Shown piece after piece: positions 8,780 to 16,023 of a stretch of DNA of 64,000 nucleotides. How positions within the stretch are numbered: the first letter of the stretch is position 1; every line of letters begins with the position of its first letter. Position numbers and translations under genes: made by a program. The DNA lies in contig NZ_VLTK01000001.1 of NCBI RefSeq assembly GCF_007558825.1, positions 62,001 to 126,000 of the forward strand, read 5' to 3'. The notes below the pieces were generated by a model, which worked only from the letters and a program-made list of their open reading frames with translations, was not told the DNA's origin and did not search any database. Source of the DNA: Brevibacterium aurantiacum (GTDB lineage: Bacteria; Actinomycetota; Actinomycetes; Actinomycetales; Brevibacteriaceae).

Positions 8780-10159
8780 TCAGTTCTTCTTGAACACCAG
8801 CTGCTTGTTGACGAACTCGTCCATGGCCAGCGGGCCCAGCTCACGTCCGACGCCAGAGCGCTTCACACCGCCGAAGGGCAGGTATTCACGGCTCCCCTCT
8901 GGTGTGTTGAGGAAGATCATGCCGGAGTCGATCTGGGAACCGACGCGCTCTGCCCGCTCCAAGTCGTTGGAGAACACGGCGGCACCGAGTCCGAACGGAG
9001 TGTCATTGGCCATCTCGACGGCCTCTTCCTCGCTGCTGACTCGGTAGACGATGACGGCGGGACCGAAGAGCTCTTCATAATAGCCGCGCATGCCCTTCTC
9101 AACATCGGCGAGGACGACAGGTTCGACGAAGGCGCCGCCGCCGTCGTAGCGCTTGCCGCCGGCGAGCAGAGTGGCGCCGTCCTTGACCGTGTCCTGAACC
9201 TGCTCGATGAAGCGATCGGCAGCCGCAGTCGAAGACAGCGGGGACAGGCGAGAACCTTCAGCACCGGGGGTTTCGGGGGTGAACTTCTTGGCCGCCTCGG
9301 TGATCGACGACAGGAACTCGTCGTAGACGTCATCCATGACGATCATGCGCTTGGGCGAATTGCAGGCCTGCCCGGTGTTGCCCATGCGGGTCTTGAAGAA
9401 GGTGTTCGCGCTCTTCTCCACATCGGCGGTGTCGAGGAGGATGTAGGGGTCGGATCCGCCGAGCTCGAGGACGACCTTCTTGAGGTTCTTACCGGCTTCA
9501 GCGGCCACGGCCGAACCTGCGCGCTCGGAACCGGTCAGGGACACACCATGGTTGCGTGGGTCGGGCAGGATGATGTCTGCGACCTGTTCGTTGCTCGCAT
9601 AGATGTTGATGTAGGCACCCTCGGGCAGTCCGGCTTCAATGAAGATCTCTTCCATGATCTGAGCCGAGCGGGGGCACTGCGGGGCGTGCTTGAGCAGAAT
9701 CGTGTTGCCCAGGGCCAGGTTGGGCGCTGCGAAGCGTGCGACCTGGTAGTAGGGGAAGTTCCAGGGCATGATGCCCAGCAGGGACCCGACCGGCTTGCGG
9801 CGGATCATCGCGGTTCCGTCATCGGGTCCGCGCAGGGGCTCATCGGCCATGAAGGCTTCTGCGTTGTCGGCGAAGTAGCGGTAGATGGCGGAGCTCAGTC
9901 CGACCTCTCCCTTGCCTTCGGGGACTGCCTTGCCCATCTCCAATTGGATGACCTTCGCCAGCTCTTCGGCCCGCTCCGCGTAGATTTCGGAGACGCGGAC
10001 GAGGATCGCGGCGCGGTCGGCCACGGAAGTCTGACTCCATTCGGTGAAGGTGGTCGCGGATCGATCGAGTGCGGCCAGGATCTCTGAATCGGTTGCGGTG
10101 GCGAATTCTTCGGCCACTTCGCCGGTTGCCGGGTTGGTCACGCGATACATGGTGGACAT
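8780..10159 (-). CDS. NAD(P)-dependent aldehyde dehydrogenase, succinate-semialdehyde dehydrogenase type
   Basis: A 459-aa ALDH with the conserved substrate-tunnel block [12 protein letters not shown], the catalytic Glu region [11 protein letters not shown] and the nucleophile Cys in [12 protein letters not shown]. Length and the [14 protein letters not shown] end resemble the short E. coli Sad/YneI branch that oxidises succinate semialdehyde to succinate. Start 10159 has GAGG at good spacing; an in-frame ATG four codons earlier (10171) lacks this. A second, longer succinate-semialdehyde dehydrogenase is at 28.2 kb, so the two may have different substrates. It is divergent from the small SnoaL-like gene. 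Confidence 0.82.
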   Translation of the reverse strand: MSTMYRVTNPATGEVAEEFATATDSEILAALDRSATTFTEWSQTSVADRAAILVRVSEIYAERAEELAKVIQLEMGKAVPEGKGEVGLSSAIYRYFADNAEAFMADEPLRGPDDGTAMIRRKPVGSLLGIMPWNFPYYQVARFAAPNLALGNTILLKHAPQCPRSAQIMEEIFIEAGLPEGAYINIYASNEQVADIILPDPRNHGVSLTGSERAGSAVAAEAGKNLKKVVLELGGSDPYILLDTADVEKSANTFFKTRMGNTGQACNSPKRMIVMDDVYDEFLSSITEAAKKFTPETPGAEGSRLSPLSSTAAADRFIEQVQDTVKDGATLLAGGKRYDGGGAFVEPVVLADVEKGMRGYYEELFGPAVIVYRVSSEEEAVEMANDTPFGLGAAVFSNDLERAERVGSQIDSGMIFLNTPEGSREYLPFGGVKRSGVGRELGPLAMDEFVNKQLVFKKN

Positions 10160-10336
10160 GTCGAGCCTCATTTCTGCGGGGGTTGTTGACCTCGATCCAG
10201 CGGCGTGGAACCGAGTCTCCGGCACCGATCGACGAATGGATCCATCTCCCACGCTATGGCCCAATCACCTCGGCGGCAATTCCCCGTCCCATCCTGTGAG
10301 CGCAGGCTCGAGTGTGATCGCTGTTACTGTGTTGCC

Positions 10337-10690
10337 ATGGACAGTGTGACTGAACTCGTGAAGCGCTATTACTCCACCGTCGATGCCGGAGACGCGGGTG
10401 CCACCTCGGCGCTCTTCGCGGCCGAGGGTCACTACGATCGGCCCGGATATCCGACCATGATCGGAACACAGATCACCGAGTTCTACCACGGTGAGCGCGT
10501 CATCGAATCGGGTGCGCATTCACTGACTGAGATCCTCATCGACGGCGACCGCGCATCCAGCCGCGGGGTCTTCACCGGTCGACTCAAGGACGGCACGGAA
10601 ACGTCCGTGGGCTTCGCCGACTTCTTCCTCTTCGACACCGAGGGCCTCATCGCCGAACGCACCACCTACTTCTACCAAGCCGCGGTCTGA
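10337..10690 (+). CDS. SnoaL-like/NTF2-fold polyketide-cyclase or isomerase-like small protein
   Basis: A 117-aa protein with the NTF2/SnoaL fold pattern: an N-terminal helix SVTELVKRYYSTVDAGDAGATSALFAAEG followed by curved-sheet strands ending ADFFLFDTEGLIAERTTYFY. The family includes ketosteroid isomerases and cyclases but also many proteins without known activity, so no reaction is assigned. A TACTGT box (10325-10330) ends 6 nt before the ATG, suggesting a leaderless start. The last 20 bases of the gene are repeated just downstream. Confidence 0.75.
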   Translation: MDSVTELVKRYYSTVDAGDAGATSALFAAEGHYDRPGYPTMIGTQITEFYHGERVIESGAHSLTEILIDGDRASSRGVFTGRLKDGTETSVGFADFFLFDTEGLIAERTTYFYQAAV

Positions 10691-10734
10691 GGTGGCCCTG
10701 CCGGCCGAGGTGTAACTTCTACCAAGCCGCGGTC
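10668..10734 (+). repeat. 20-bp direct repeat copying the 3' end of the SnoaL-like gene
   Basis: The 20 bases at 10668-10687 (ACTTCTACCAAGCCGCGGTC) recur exactly at 10715-10734, 47 bp later, outside the gene. It looks like a local duplication scar. Confidence 0.85.
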
Positions 10735-11067
10735 AGAGCGTCCCGGCGCAGGCGGACTGACCGTCCGGCCCCAGCCGTGTCCAAACCGACTGAACCTGCG
10801 CCCTGTTCGGCGCCCGGACTTCCTGCCGACGGCCCATTACCCCTGGAAAACCTGCGGCGCAGTCAAAAACTCAGGGCAGCTGTGAACCCACGAGGAAAAG
10901 AAACGGATCGCGACATCTAATTGATGGCGAGATGACTTCTACCTGCTGGTCTCGACTCCAGCGTTAACGTCCTCCAGTGGACTCCCCTGGACTACCTCGA
11001 CTCACAGGCTCGGAGAAGTGTCCTGACTTCCCACCTATGGCGTCATCTGCCCAATTGGTCAATACGC
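10691..11067. other. Intergenic region, 377 bp, no gene seen
   Basis: Apart from the second copy of the 20-bp repeat at 10715-10734 I see no coding frame with a plausible start, no tRNA and no strong terminator. The region separates the SnoaL-like gene from the TetR gene (convergent). Confidence 0.5.
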
Positions 11068-11646
11068 CTAGCCGCGCACTACGGCTGTGACGGCGGCATG
11101 CAACTCTTCGAAGGCGGCATCGACTCTCTCCTCGTCTCCCGTGGCGAGAAGGTCGACGAGCAGCCCGCGCAGGGACCCCAGCACCAGGGTCGCCAGCGAC
11201 ATCGCCCTGGACGTCGGGCATCCTGCGCGGATCAACCCCGCTGCCAAGAGGTCGATCCGATCGTCCACCGATTGACGAACAGCACGACTCACGGTTGTGC
11301 CTTCCCGGTACCCGAAGATCGTGATCTCAAGGAACGTAGCGGCGTGACGCAGGCCGCTGCTTGAACGCGCCCGTTCCCATAGGGAGCGCAGAGGGTCGGG
11401 ATCGTCATTTGGGATGTCCGGGTCGGCAAGTGCGACTCCGAGGATCGTCTCGAGGACTTCGGTGACGAGCTTCTCCTTCGTCCCGAAGTGGTGCAGGAGC
11501 GTGGCGTGGCTTATGCCGGCGACTTCCGCAGCCCGTCTCAGGGACAGGTCTGCGATGCCATGGTCTAGGACGTACTTCGTGACTGCCTGCAGCACCTCGC
11601 TGCGTCGGTGCTCGAATCGTCGCTTCCGTCCATCTGTTTCTGCCAT
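11068..11646 (-). CDS. TetR-family transcriptional regulator
   Basis: A 192-aa repressor-type protein with an N-terminal TetR HTH (RSEVLQAVTKYVLDHGIADLSLRRAAEVAGISHATLLHHFGTKEKL, about residues 15-59) and an all-helical ligand/dimerisation domain. It is transcribed away from the secreted cutinase gene, with 92 bp between the two start codons. That gap contains a strong dyad, so it probably represses its own gene and the cutinase until an inducer, perhaps a polyester breakdown product, appears. The inducer is speculation; the divergent layout is directly seen. Confidence 0.9.
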   Translation of the reverse strand: MAETDGRKRRFEHRRSEVLQAVTKYVLDHGIADLSLRRAAEVAGISHATLLHHFGTKEKLVTEVLETILGVALADPDIPNDDPDPLRSLWERARSSSGLRHAATFLEITIFGYREGTTVSRAVRQSVDDRIDLLAAGLIRAGCPTSRAMSLATLVLGSLRGLLVDLLATGDEERVDAAFEELHAAVTAVVRG

Positions 11647-11680
11647 ACCTCAAAGACTAGACACTGACGGGGCCAACAGC

Positions 11681-11704
11681 TAGATTGATCTACCGTGTGG
11701 TAGA
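11681..11704. promoter_or_regulatory. Candidate TetR operator in tetR/cutinase divergent promoter
   Basis: A perfect dyad TCTACCGTGTGGTAGA lies at 11689-11704, overlapping a second dyad TAGATTGATCTA at 11681-11692. CTAGA also occurs at 11657. Repeated TAGA/TCTA half sites between a TetR gene and its divergent neighbour are typical of TetR operators. Confidence 0.6.
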
Positions 11705-11738
11705 GAAACCTGACTTGTCGTTTGCCGAAGGAGAACTC

Positions 11739-12611
11739 GTGAAATCATTAGCCAGTCGGACCACATCCGCCCTGCTGCTGGTGGCGCTGACCCTGAGCAT
11801 CGTGCTCACGGGTGCACCCGCTGGTGCAGCAGAGACGTCCTACGAGAATGGGCCGGACCCCACTTCCAGCAGCATCGAAGCAGTGAAAGGTCCGTTCGAA
11901 GTGTCAACGCAGACTGTTTCCTCCTATTCGGTCAGGGATTTCGGCGGGGGCACGATCTACTATCCGGCCAGCAGTGTCGAGGGCGGCTACGGCGCAGTGG
12001 CGATCTCGCCCGGGTACACGGCACGGAAGTCCAGTATCGCCTGGCTCGGATCGCGATTGGCGTCCCAGGGTTTCGTGGTCTTCACGATCGACACCAAAAC
12101 CACCAGCGACAGGCCCGCTTCCCGCGGAGATCAGCTGCTCGCATCCCTCGATTACCTCACCGAGAACAGCAGAATCAAGGACCAGGTGGATCCCAACCGA
12201 CTCGCAGTCATGGGGCACTCCATGGGTGGCGGCGGCGTCTTCGAAGCAGCAAAAGACCGACCCGAGCTTCAGGGAGCCATCGCCATGACCCCGTGGAACA
12301 CGAATAAGACCTTCTCAGAGGTCAGCACCCCGACGCTCATCTTCGGGGCACAGGACGACACCGTCGCTCCAGTTTCCAGGCATTCGATTCCTCTGTACAG
12401 CGGACTGCCCAGCACCACTCCGCGGACCTACCTCGAGCTGCGCGGCGCCAGCCATTTCGCCCCGAACAGATCCAACACCACCATCGCTGCGCAGTCGATC
12501 GCCTGGCTCAAGGCATTCCTCGACGAGGATCGGCGCTACGACCAGTTCCTCTGCCCGGGTCCGACGACCGGCATCGACCTGAGTGATGTCCGTACCAGCT
12601 GCCCGTTCTGA
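11739..12611 (+). CDS. Secreted cutinase / polyester (PET-type) hydrolase
   Basis: A 290-aa alpha/beta hydrolase closely resembling Thermobifida cutinases such as TfCut2. GTG 11739 has AAGGAG 6 bp upstream and gives a clean signal peptide (hydrophobic core, cleavage near APAGA-AETS). Catalytic residues are Ser161 in GHSMGGGG, Asp207 in GAQDDTVAPV and His239 in GASHFAPN. Oxyanion-hole Tyr93 lies in ISPGYTARKSSIAWLG. The aromatic-clamp Trp186 sits in TPWNTNK. Cys272 and Cys288 form the C-terminal disulfide of this family. His215 and Leu219 occupy the subsite that is Ser214/Ile218 in IsPETase and His/Phe in TfCut2, so it is cutinase-like with a smaller second residue. Expected reaction: hydrolysis of cutin and aliphatic-aromatic polyesters outside the cell. 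Confidence 0.93.
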   Translation: MKSLASRTTSALLLVALTLSIVLTGAPAGAAETSYENGPDPTSSSIEAVKGPFEVSTQTVSSYSVRDFGGGTIYYPASSVEGGYGAVAISPGYTARKSSIAWLGSRLASQGFVVFTIDTKTTSDRPASRGDQLLASLDYLTENSRIKDQVDPNRLAVMGHSMGGGGVFEAAKDRPELQGAIAMTPWNTNKTFSEVSTPTLIFGAQDDTVAPVSRHSIPLYSGLPSTTPRTYLELRGASHFAPNRSNTTIAAQSIAWLKAFLDEDRRYDQFLCPGPTTGIDLSDVRTSCPF

Positions 12612-12672
12612 TCGCGCAGTCGCCAGGTGACGATGCACCGGCGGCGGCGAATTTCCCCACCGCCATCGCCAT

Positions 12673-12702
12673 CGCCGGTGCGCCGGCGCCGGCGCACCGG
12701 CG
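12673..12702. terminator. 30-bp perfect G/C palindrome between convergent genes
   Basis: Positions 12673-12702 read identically on both strands, with half-site CGCCGGTGCGCCGGC and no central spacer. It lies between the convergent cutinase and hydroxyacyl-CoA dehydrogenase genes, so a transcription-termination role is plausible although no T-run follows. A second GCACCGGCG repeat continues to about 12710. Confidence 0.5.
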
Positions 12703-12749
12703 CACCGGCGGGCCGGCAGACCCAGTATCCAGTCGGCGATCAGGGCGTC

Positions 12750-13685
12750 TCATTCCTCTTCGCGCGTTCCGCCCTTGTCGCGAGCATCGAGCACCGCACG
12801 TTGGGTGTTGTCTCTCGCCTCGGCTGCGGCCCGGCTCGGCGTCTGACCGTAGGCCCGCTCCACCTGGGCGTAGACATCAGTCATCCCCTCATCGCTGAGG
12901 TCGAGTGGAAGCTCGCCGATCTGAGCGAACGAGGCTCCGATGTGGTGCATGAAACCGCGGATCCCAGAGTCTCCCCCGCCGAGGTGCATCGCCTCGAACT
13001 GCCCCACCGCGGACCAGCGCAGGCCCAGGGAATTCTTCATCACCGCGTCGAGCTCGGGTGCCGAGATGACACCGTTGGACACCAGTGCGATCGCTTCCTT
13101 CATCAGCGCGTTCTGCAGGCGGTTGCCGACGAATCCGCGAACCTCCCGGTTCAGTGCCACCGGTTCGCGACCGCAGCTGCGGTAGAACTCAAGGGCGGCT
13201 TCGACCGTGTCGAGACTCGTCGCCGGGGCCGGCACCACCTCGACGAGCGGCATCAGGTGAGGTGGGTTGAACGGATGACCGACGATGACGCGGGCCGCGA
13301 CTTCCGCCGGCAGGTGTCGAGCGATCAAAGATGCAGGGATGGTCGATGAAGAGGTCGCAAAGATCGCGTCGCTCGGGGCCGCGGCGGCGATCTGGGCGAA
13401 CAGCTTCGGCTTGGCCTGAGGATCCTCGGGCCCCGATTCCTGCACGAACGAGGCCTCAGTCACCGCGGCCTCGACGGATTCGGCGAGGCCGATGGACCCG
13501 AGTTCGGAGGCGAGAATTTCGTGGGCGGCAGCATCGGCACTGACGTCGGCCTGCAACTCGGCGACCACCTCGGCGAGGTCGGGTCTGGGGTCGAAGACCT
13601 GGACCTGGTAACCCGACCGGGCGAACAGCCAAGCGAATGAACGGCCGATCGTCCCGGCCCCTATGACAGCTACGCAGAAGCTCAT
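12750..13685 (-). CDS. 3-hydroxyacyl-CoA dehydrogenase-family protein
   Basis: A 311-aa NAD-dependent dehydrogenase. It has a Rossmann motif VAVIGAGTIGRSFAWLFARSG, the family motif SSSTIPAS, the catalytic-His region VIVGHPFNPPHLMPLVEVV, and a C-terminal helical domain with GFVGNRLQNALMKEA. Members include fatty acid beta-oxidation enzymes, L-carnitine dehydrogenase and lambda-crystallin/L-gulonate dehydrogenase. The single-domain form without a second 3HCDH repeat leans toward the carnitine or gulonate subgroup, but this cannot be settled by eye. Start at 13685 is the natural beginning of the Rossmann strand. Confidence 0.85.
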   Translation of the reverse strand: MSFCVAVIGAGTIGRSFAWLFARSGYQVQVFDPRPDLAEVVAELQADVSADAAAHEILASELGSIGLAESVEAAVTEASFVQESGPEDPQAKPKLFAQIAAAAPSDAIFATSSSTIPASLIARHLPAEVAARVIVGHPFNPPHLMPLVEVVPAPATSLDTVEAALEFYRSCGREPVALNREVRGFVGNRLQNALMKEAIALVSNGVISAPELDAVMKNSLGLRWSAVGQFEAMHLGGGDSGIRGFMHHIGASFAQIGELPLDLSDEGMTDVYAQVERAYGQTPSRAAAEARDNTQRAVLDARDKGGTREEE

Positions 13686-13804
13686 ATTGTCAAGGCTATA
13701 CCTGCCGATTGCTCTTCGACGCCACCCGCCGACACCAGCGCAGATGCTTCAGATATCGGTGTTCGGGCGCGTCAAGACGGGCGGTTCGGTGGCACAATGT
13801 CACC

Positions 13805-14668
13805 ATGACACCGCGCGAAGGATTGACCACAGTGGACTCGGAGATCATTGCCCTGGCCGAGGATGAGTATGCGGCCGCAGCTGACGCCGCCCGGATCGAG
13901 GTGCGCGAGATCCACACCGCCGCCGAGGCCGCCGAAGCCGCCCTCCTGCTCGACGAGGTGTGGAGCGTCGACGAGACGGGCACCAATGTGCTCGAGCCCG
14001 GACTCATCGTCGCCTTCGCCCATGCGGGAAACTATGTCTCGGCCGCCTACAGCCTCGACGAACCCGACGAGATGATCGGGGTGACGATCGGCTTCTTCGG
14101 CCAACCGCTGGGAACGCTCATGCACTCACACATCGCCGGTGTGCGGCACCAGATCATCGGCCGCGGCGCCGGATCGGCGATGAAGCTGCATCAGCGCTTA
14201 TGGTGTCTCAACCTCGGCATCACGGAGATGACCTGGACCTTCGATCCACTGGTGGCACGCAACGCCTACTTCAACTTCCAGCGCCTGGGGGTAAGAATGG
14301 TCGAATACCTCGAGGACTTCTACGGGCAGATGCGCGACGGCGTCAATGCCGGTCAGGCCAGCGACCGCATGGTCGTATCGTGGCCGCTCGACAAGCCGGC
14401 CAGGGCCACGCTCGCCGAGGCGGACGATGCCTTCGAATGTCTGCGCAGTGACGACAACGGTGAGCCGCTGGTTGCCGAGGTGCCCAAGGAAGCCAGTCTG
14501 GTCTCCCTCGACATTCCCTCCGACATCGAGACGCTGCGCGGCCAGGATGCCGAGCTCGCCTCACGGTGGCGGAAGGCATTGCGCGATTCGCTGACCGCGC
14601 TCGTCGCCGACGGCTGGGTCCTCGATACCTGCCTCAAGGGCGGAACGTACCTGCTCCACCACCCGTAG
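13805..14668 (+). CDS. GNAT-superfamily acetyltransferase-like protein (COG3375 type)
   Basis: A 287-aa protein resembling the predicted-acetyltransferase group COG3375. EVREIHTAAEAAEAALLLDEVW opens the fold, MIGVTIGFFG and HSHIAGVRHQIIGRGAGSAMKLHQR carry the acyl-CoA-binding region, and MTWTFDPLVARNAYFNFQRLGV is a family hallmark. Substrate unknown. CACAAT (13793-13798) ends 6 nt before ATG 13805, consistent with a leaderless start. It is divergent from the dehydrogenase gene and upstream of the repeat-bounded AbiEi-like gene. Confidence 0.75.
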   Translation: MTPREGLTTVDSEIIALAEDEYAAAADAARIEVREIHTAAEAAEAALLLDEVWSVDETGTNVLEPGLIVAFAHAGNYVSAAYSLDEPDEMIGVTIGFFGQPLGTLMHSHIAGVRHQIIGRGAGSAMKLHQRLWCLNLGITEMTWTFDPLVARNAYFNFQRLGVRMVEYLEDFYGQMRDGVNAGQASDRMVVSWPLDKPARATLAEADDAFECLRSDDNGEPLVAEVPKEASLVSLDIPSDIETLRGQDAELASRWRKALRDSLTALVADGWVLDTCLKGGTYLLHHP

Positions 14669-14682
14669 AACCGCTCGTGCTT

Positions 14683-14750
14683 CGAGACAACGGCGGAGCG
14701 CCGCGGCACCTGCGTCCGCAAGGTAGTCTCGGCCCTCCACCGTTGTCTCG
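14683..14750. repeat. Palindromic repeat element A (left boundary of AbiEi-like unit)
   Basis: CGAGACAACGG at 14683-14693 pairs with CCGTTGTCTCG at 14740-14750 to form an imperfect hairpin. Within it, 14687-14719 matches the reverse complement of 15941-15973 at 30 of 33 positions, so it is the inverted partner of element B on the far side of the AbiEi-like gene. Confidence 0.8.
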
Positions 14751-14762
14751 GCAGAGCCAGCT

Positions 14763-14781
14763 GGGGCTGGGTTGGGCTGGG
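14763..14781 (+). other. Predicted G-quadruplex motif
   Basis: GGGGCTGGGTTGGGCTGGG on the plus strand has four G-runs of at least three with 2-nt loops, a textbook intramolecular G-quadruplex pattern; more G-runs follow to 14797. It lies 132 bp upstream of the AbiEi-like start. Confidence 0.6.
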
Positions 14782-14799
14782 ACTTGCTGGGGCTGGGCT

Positions 14800-14841
14800 G
14801 GTTGGTTTGGGCTGGTTGGTTTGGGCTGGTTGGTTTGGGCT
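14800..14841 (+). repeat. Three exact 14-bp tandem repeats upstream of AbiEi-like gene
   Basis: GGTTGGTTTGGGCT occurs at 14800-14813, 14814-14827 and 14828-14841 without interruption. It lies between the G-quadruplex motif and the promoter of the AbiEi-like gene; such perfect repeats are prone to copy-number change. Confidence 0.9.
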
Positions 14842-14912
14842 TGAAATGCTTCCTTGATGTCATTTGATGCGATTTGATTGCGTTTGATGGTTGAGGTGGG
14901 CATAATCGTAAT

Positions 14913-15878
14913 ATGTTCCGGATTGCGACGCGCAATGACCTCGCCGAACTCGATATGCCTCGCCCCGACCTTGCTGCGGCATTGAATTGCTGTCTGCGCA
15001 GAGTACGTCGCGGCTACTACATCCTCATATCCGATTGCCCCCGCTCGCACTTCGAGACCATCCGGGGGCTTGCGCAGGAGCCCGGAACCACGTTTCCCCA
15101 ATTCCACGGCGACATCAGGGACGAAGCCGAGGAGCTGCGGATTCGCATTGCATCTCGACGAGCCTCGGTGCTGCCAGGCGATGTCTTCTCTCATGTCTCC
15201 GCGGCACTGATCCATGGTCTGGATCCTGTTCTCACCGGGACGAAAAGGGTCGAGATCTCGAGAAGCGCATACTCTCGCAACTACCCGGATCTGGCGTTCT
15301 ATGCTCGTGCCATTGCCGCCGAGGATGTCGATCGAAGCCTCGGCTACACCGTGACCAGCCTGCCCAGAACACTGGCCGACATCGCGCTTGATCACCCGCT
15401 GGAAGTATCGGTGCCGCTGATCTCGGAGGCGTTGCGAGCGAAACGAATTGCCAAAGAGGAACTCAAGTCATTCTTCTCCGCGGGAGCTCGGGGCCTCAGA
15501 CGAGCCAGGTTGGCGCTCTGTCTGTCCCATGCCGCCTATGAATCCAATGCGGAGGCCTTCTGCGCGGTCAAATTCCACCGTCATGGCATCACTGGAATGA
15601 CCCCTCAGGTCAATACCTATTCGCCGACTGGCAAGTTCATCGGCAGGAACGACTTTCGACACGAGAGGGCATCGGTCATCGTCGAAGTCCATGGAGTGGG
15701 CAAGTACTACATGCACCCAAGTGGCCCAGACGACGCCGCCCGTGAGAACCACCAACGCAATATGAACCTCGTCAACGCCGGATTCCGCGTCTTCAACCTG
15801 ACATTCGGCGATCTCTTCCGACCCAACGTCTTTGCTCAGATCAGCTGGGCCATCACCTCGGCGCTCGACAACCCCTAG
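14913..15878 (+). CDS. AbiEi antitoxin-like / DUF559 nuclease-like protein
   Basis: A 321-aa protein with the layout of actinobacterial AbiEi-domain/DUF559 proteins. An N-terminal winged-helix part (RNDLAELDMPRPDLAAALNCCLRRVRRGYYIL, about residues 7-39) precedes an AbiEi-like core (VFSHVSAALIHGLDP; VTSLPRTLADIALDHP). The C-terminal Vsr/DUF559-type region has NDFRHERASVIVEVHGVGKYYM and NAGFRVFNLTFGDLF. In canonical members the core reads D...E-x-D-G...K; here Asp, Glu and Lys are present but the ExD aspartate is His. AbiEi proteins are transcriptional antitoxins of type IV modules, yet no AbiEii toxin is adjacent. CATAAT (14901-14906) ends 6 nt before the ATG. Inverted repeats flank the gene. 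Confidence 0.65.
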   Translation: MFRIATRNDLAELDMPRPDLAAALNCCLRRVRRGYYILISDCPRSHFETIRGLAQEPGTTFPQFHGDIRDEAEELRIRIASRRASVLPGDVFSHVSAALIHGLDPVLTGTKRVEISRSAYSRNYPDLAFYARAIAAEDVDRSLGYTVTSLPRTLADIALDHPLEVSVPLISEALRAKRIAKEELKSFFSAGARGLRRARLALCLSHAAYESNAEAFCAVKFHRHGITGMTPQVNTYSPTGKFIGRNDFRHERASVIVEVHGVGKYYMHPSGPDDAARENHQRNMNLVNAGFRVFNLTFGDLFRPNVFAQISWAITSALDNP

Positions 15879-15913
15879 AACTCTCGACGCTCCCCCCGGA
15901 GCAACCTCTCGTA

Positions 15914-15973
15914 ACAACGGCGGAGCGCCGAGGCGCCGGTGCGTACACAGGTGCCTCGGCGCTCCGCCGTTGT
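15914..15973. repeat. Palindromic repeat element B (right boundary of AbiEi-like unit)
   Basis: A perfect 21-bp arm starting ACAACGGCGGAGCGCCG (15914-15934) pairs with 15953-15973 around an 18-nt loop. It could terminate both the AbiEi-like gene and the convergent acyl-CoA ligase. Its right half is the inverted counterpart of element A. TCGAG flanks both elements (14682-14686 and 15975-15979). Confidence 0.85.
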
Positions 15974-16023
15974 ATCGAGCTCTCAGCCCATAAGTTGGCC
16001 TTCATGTCACAGGTCTGAGAGCC

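Noticed and set aside
12627..13349. A 240-codon plus-strand frame after the cutinase
   Set aside because: It runs antisense to the hydroxyacyl-CoA dehydrogenase and through the palindrome; no ribosome site and shadow-like composition.
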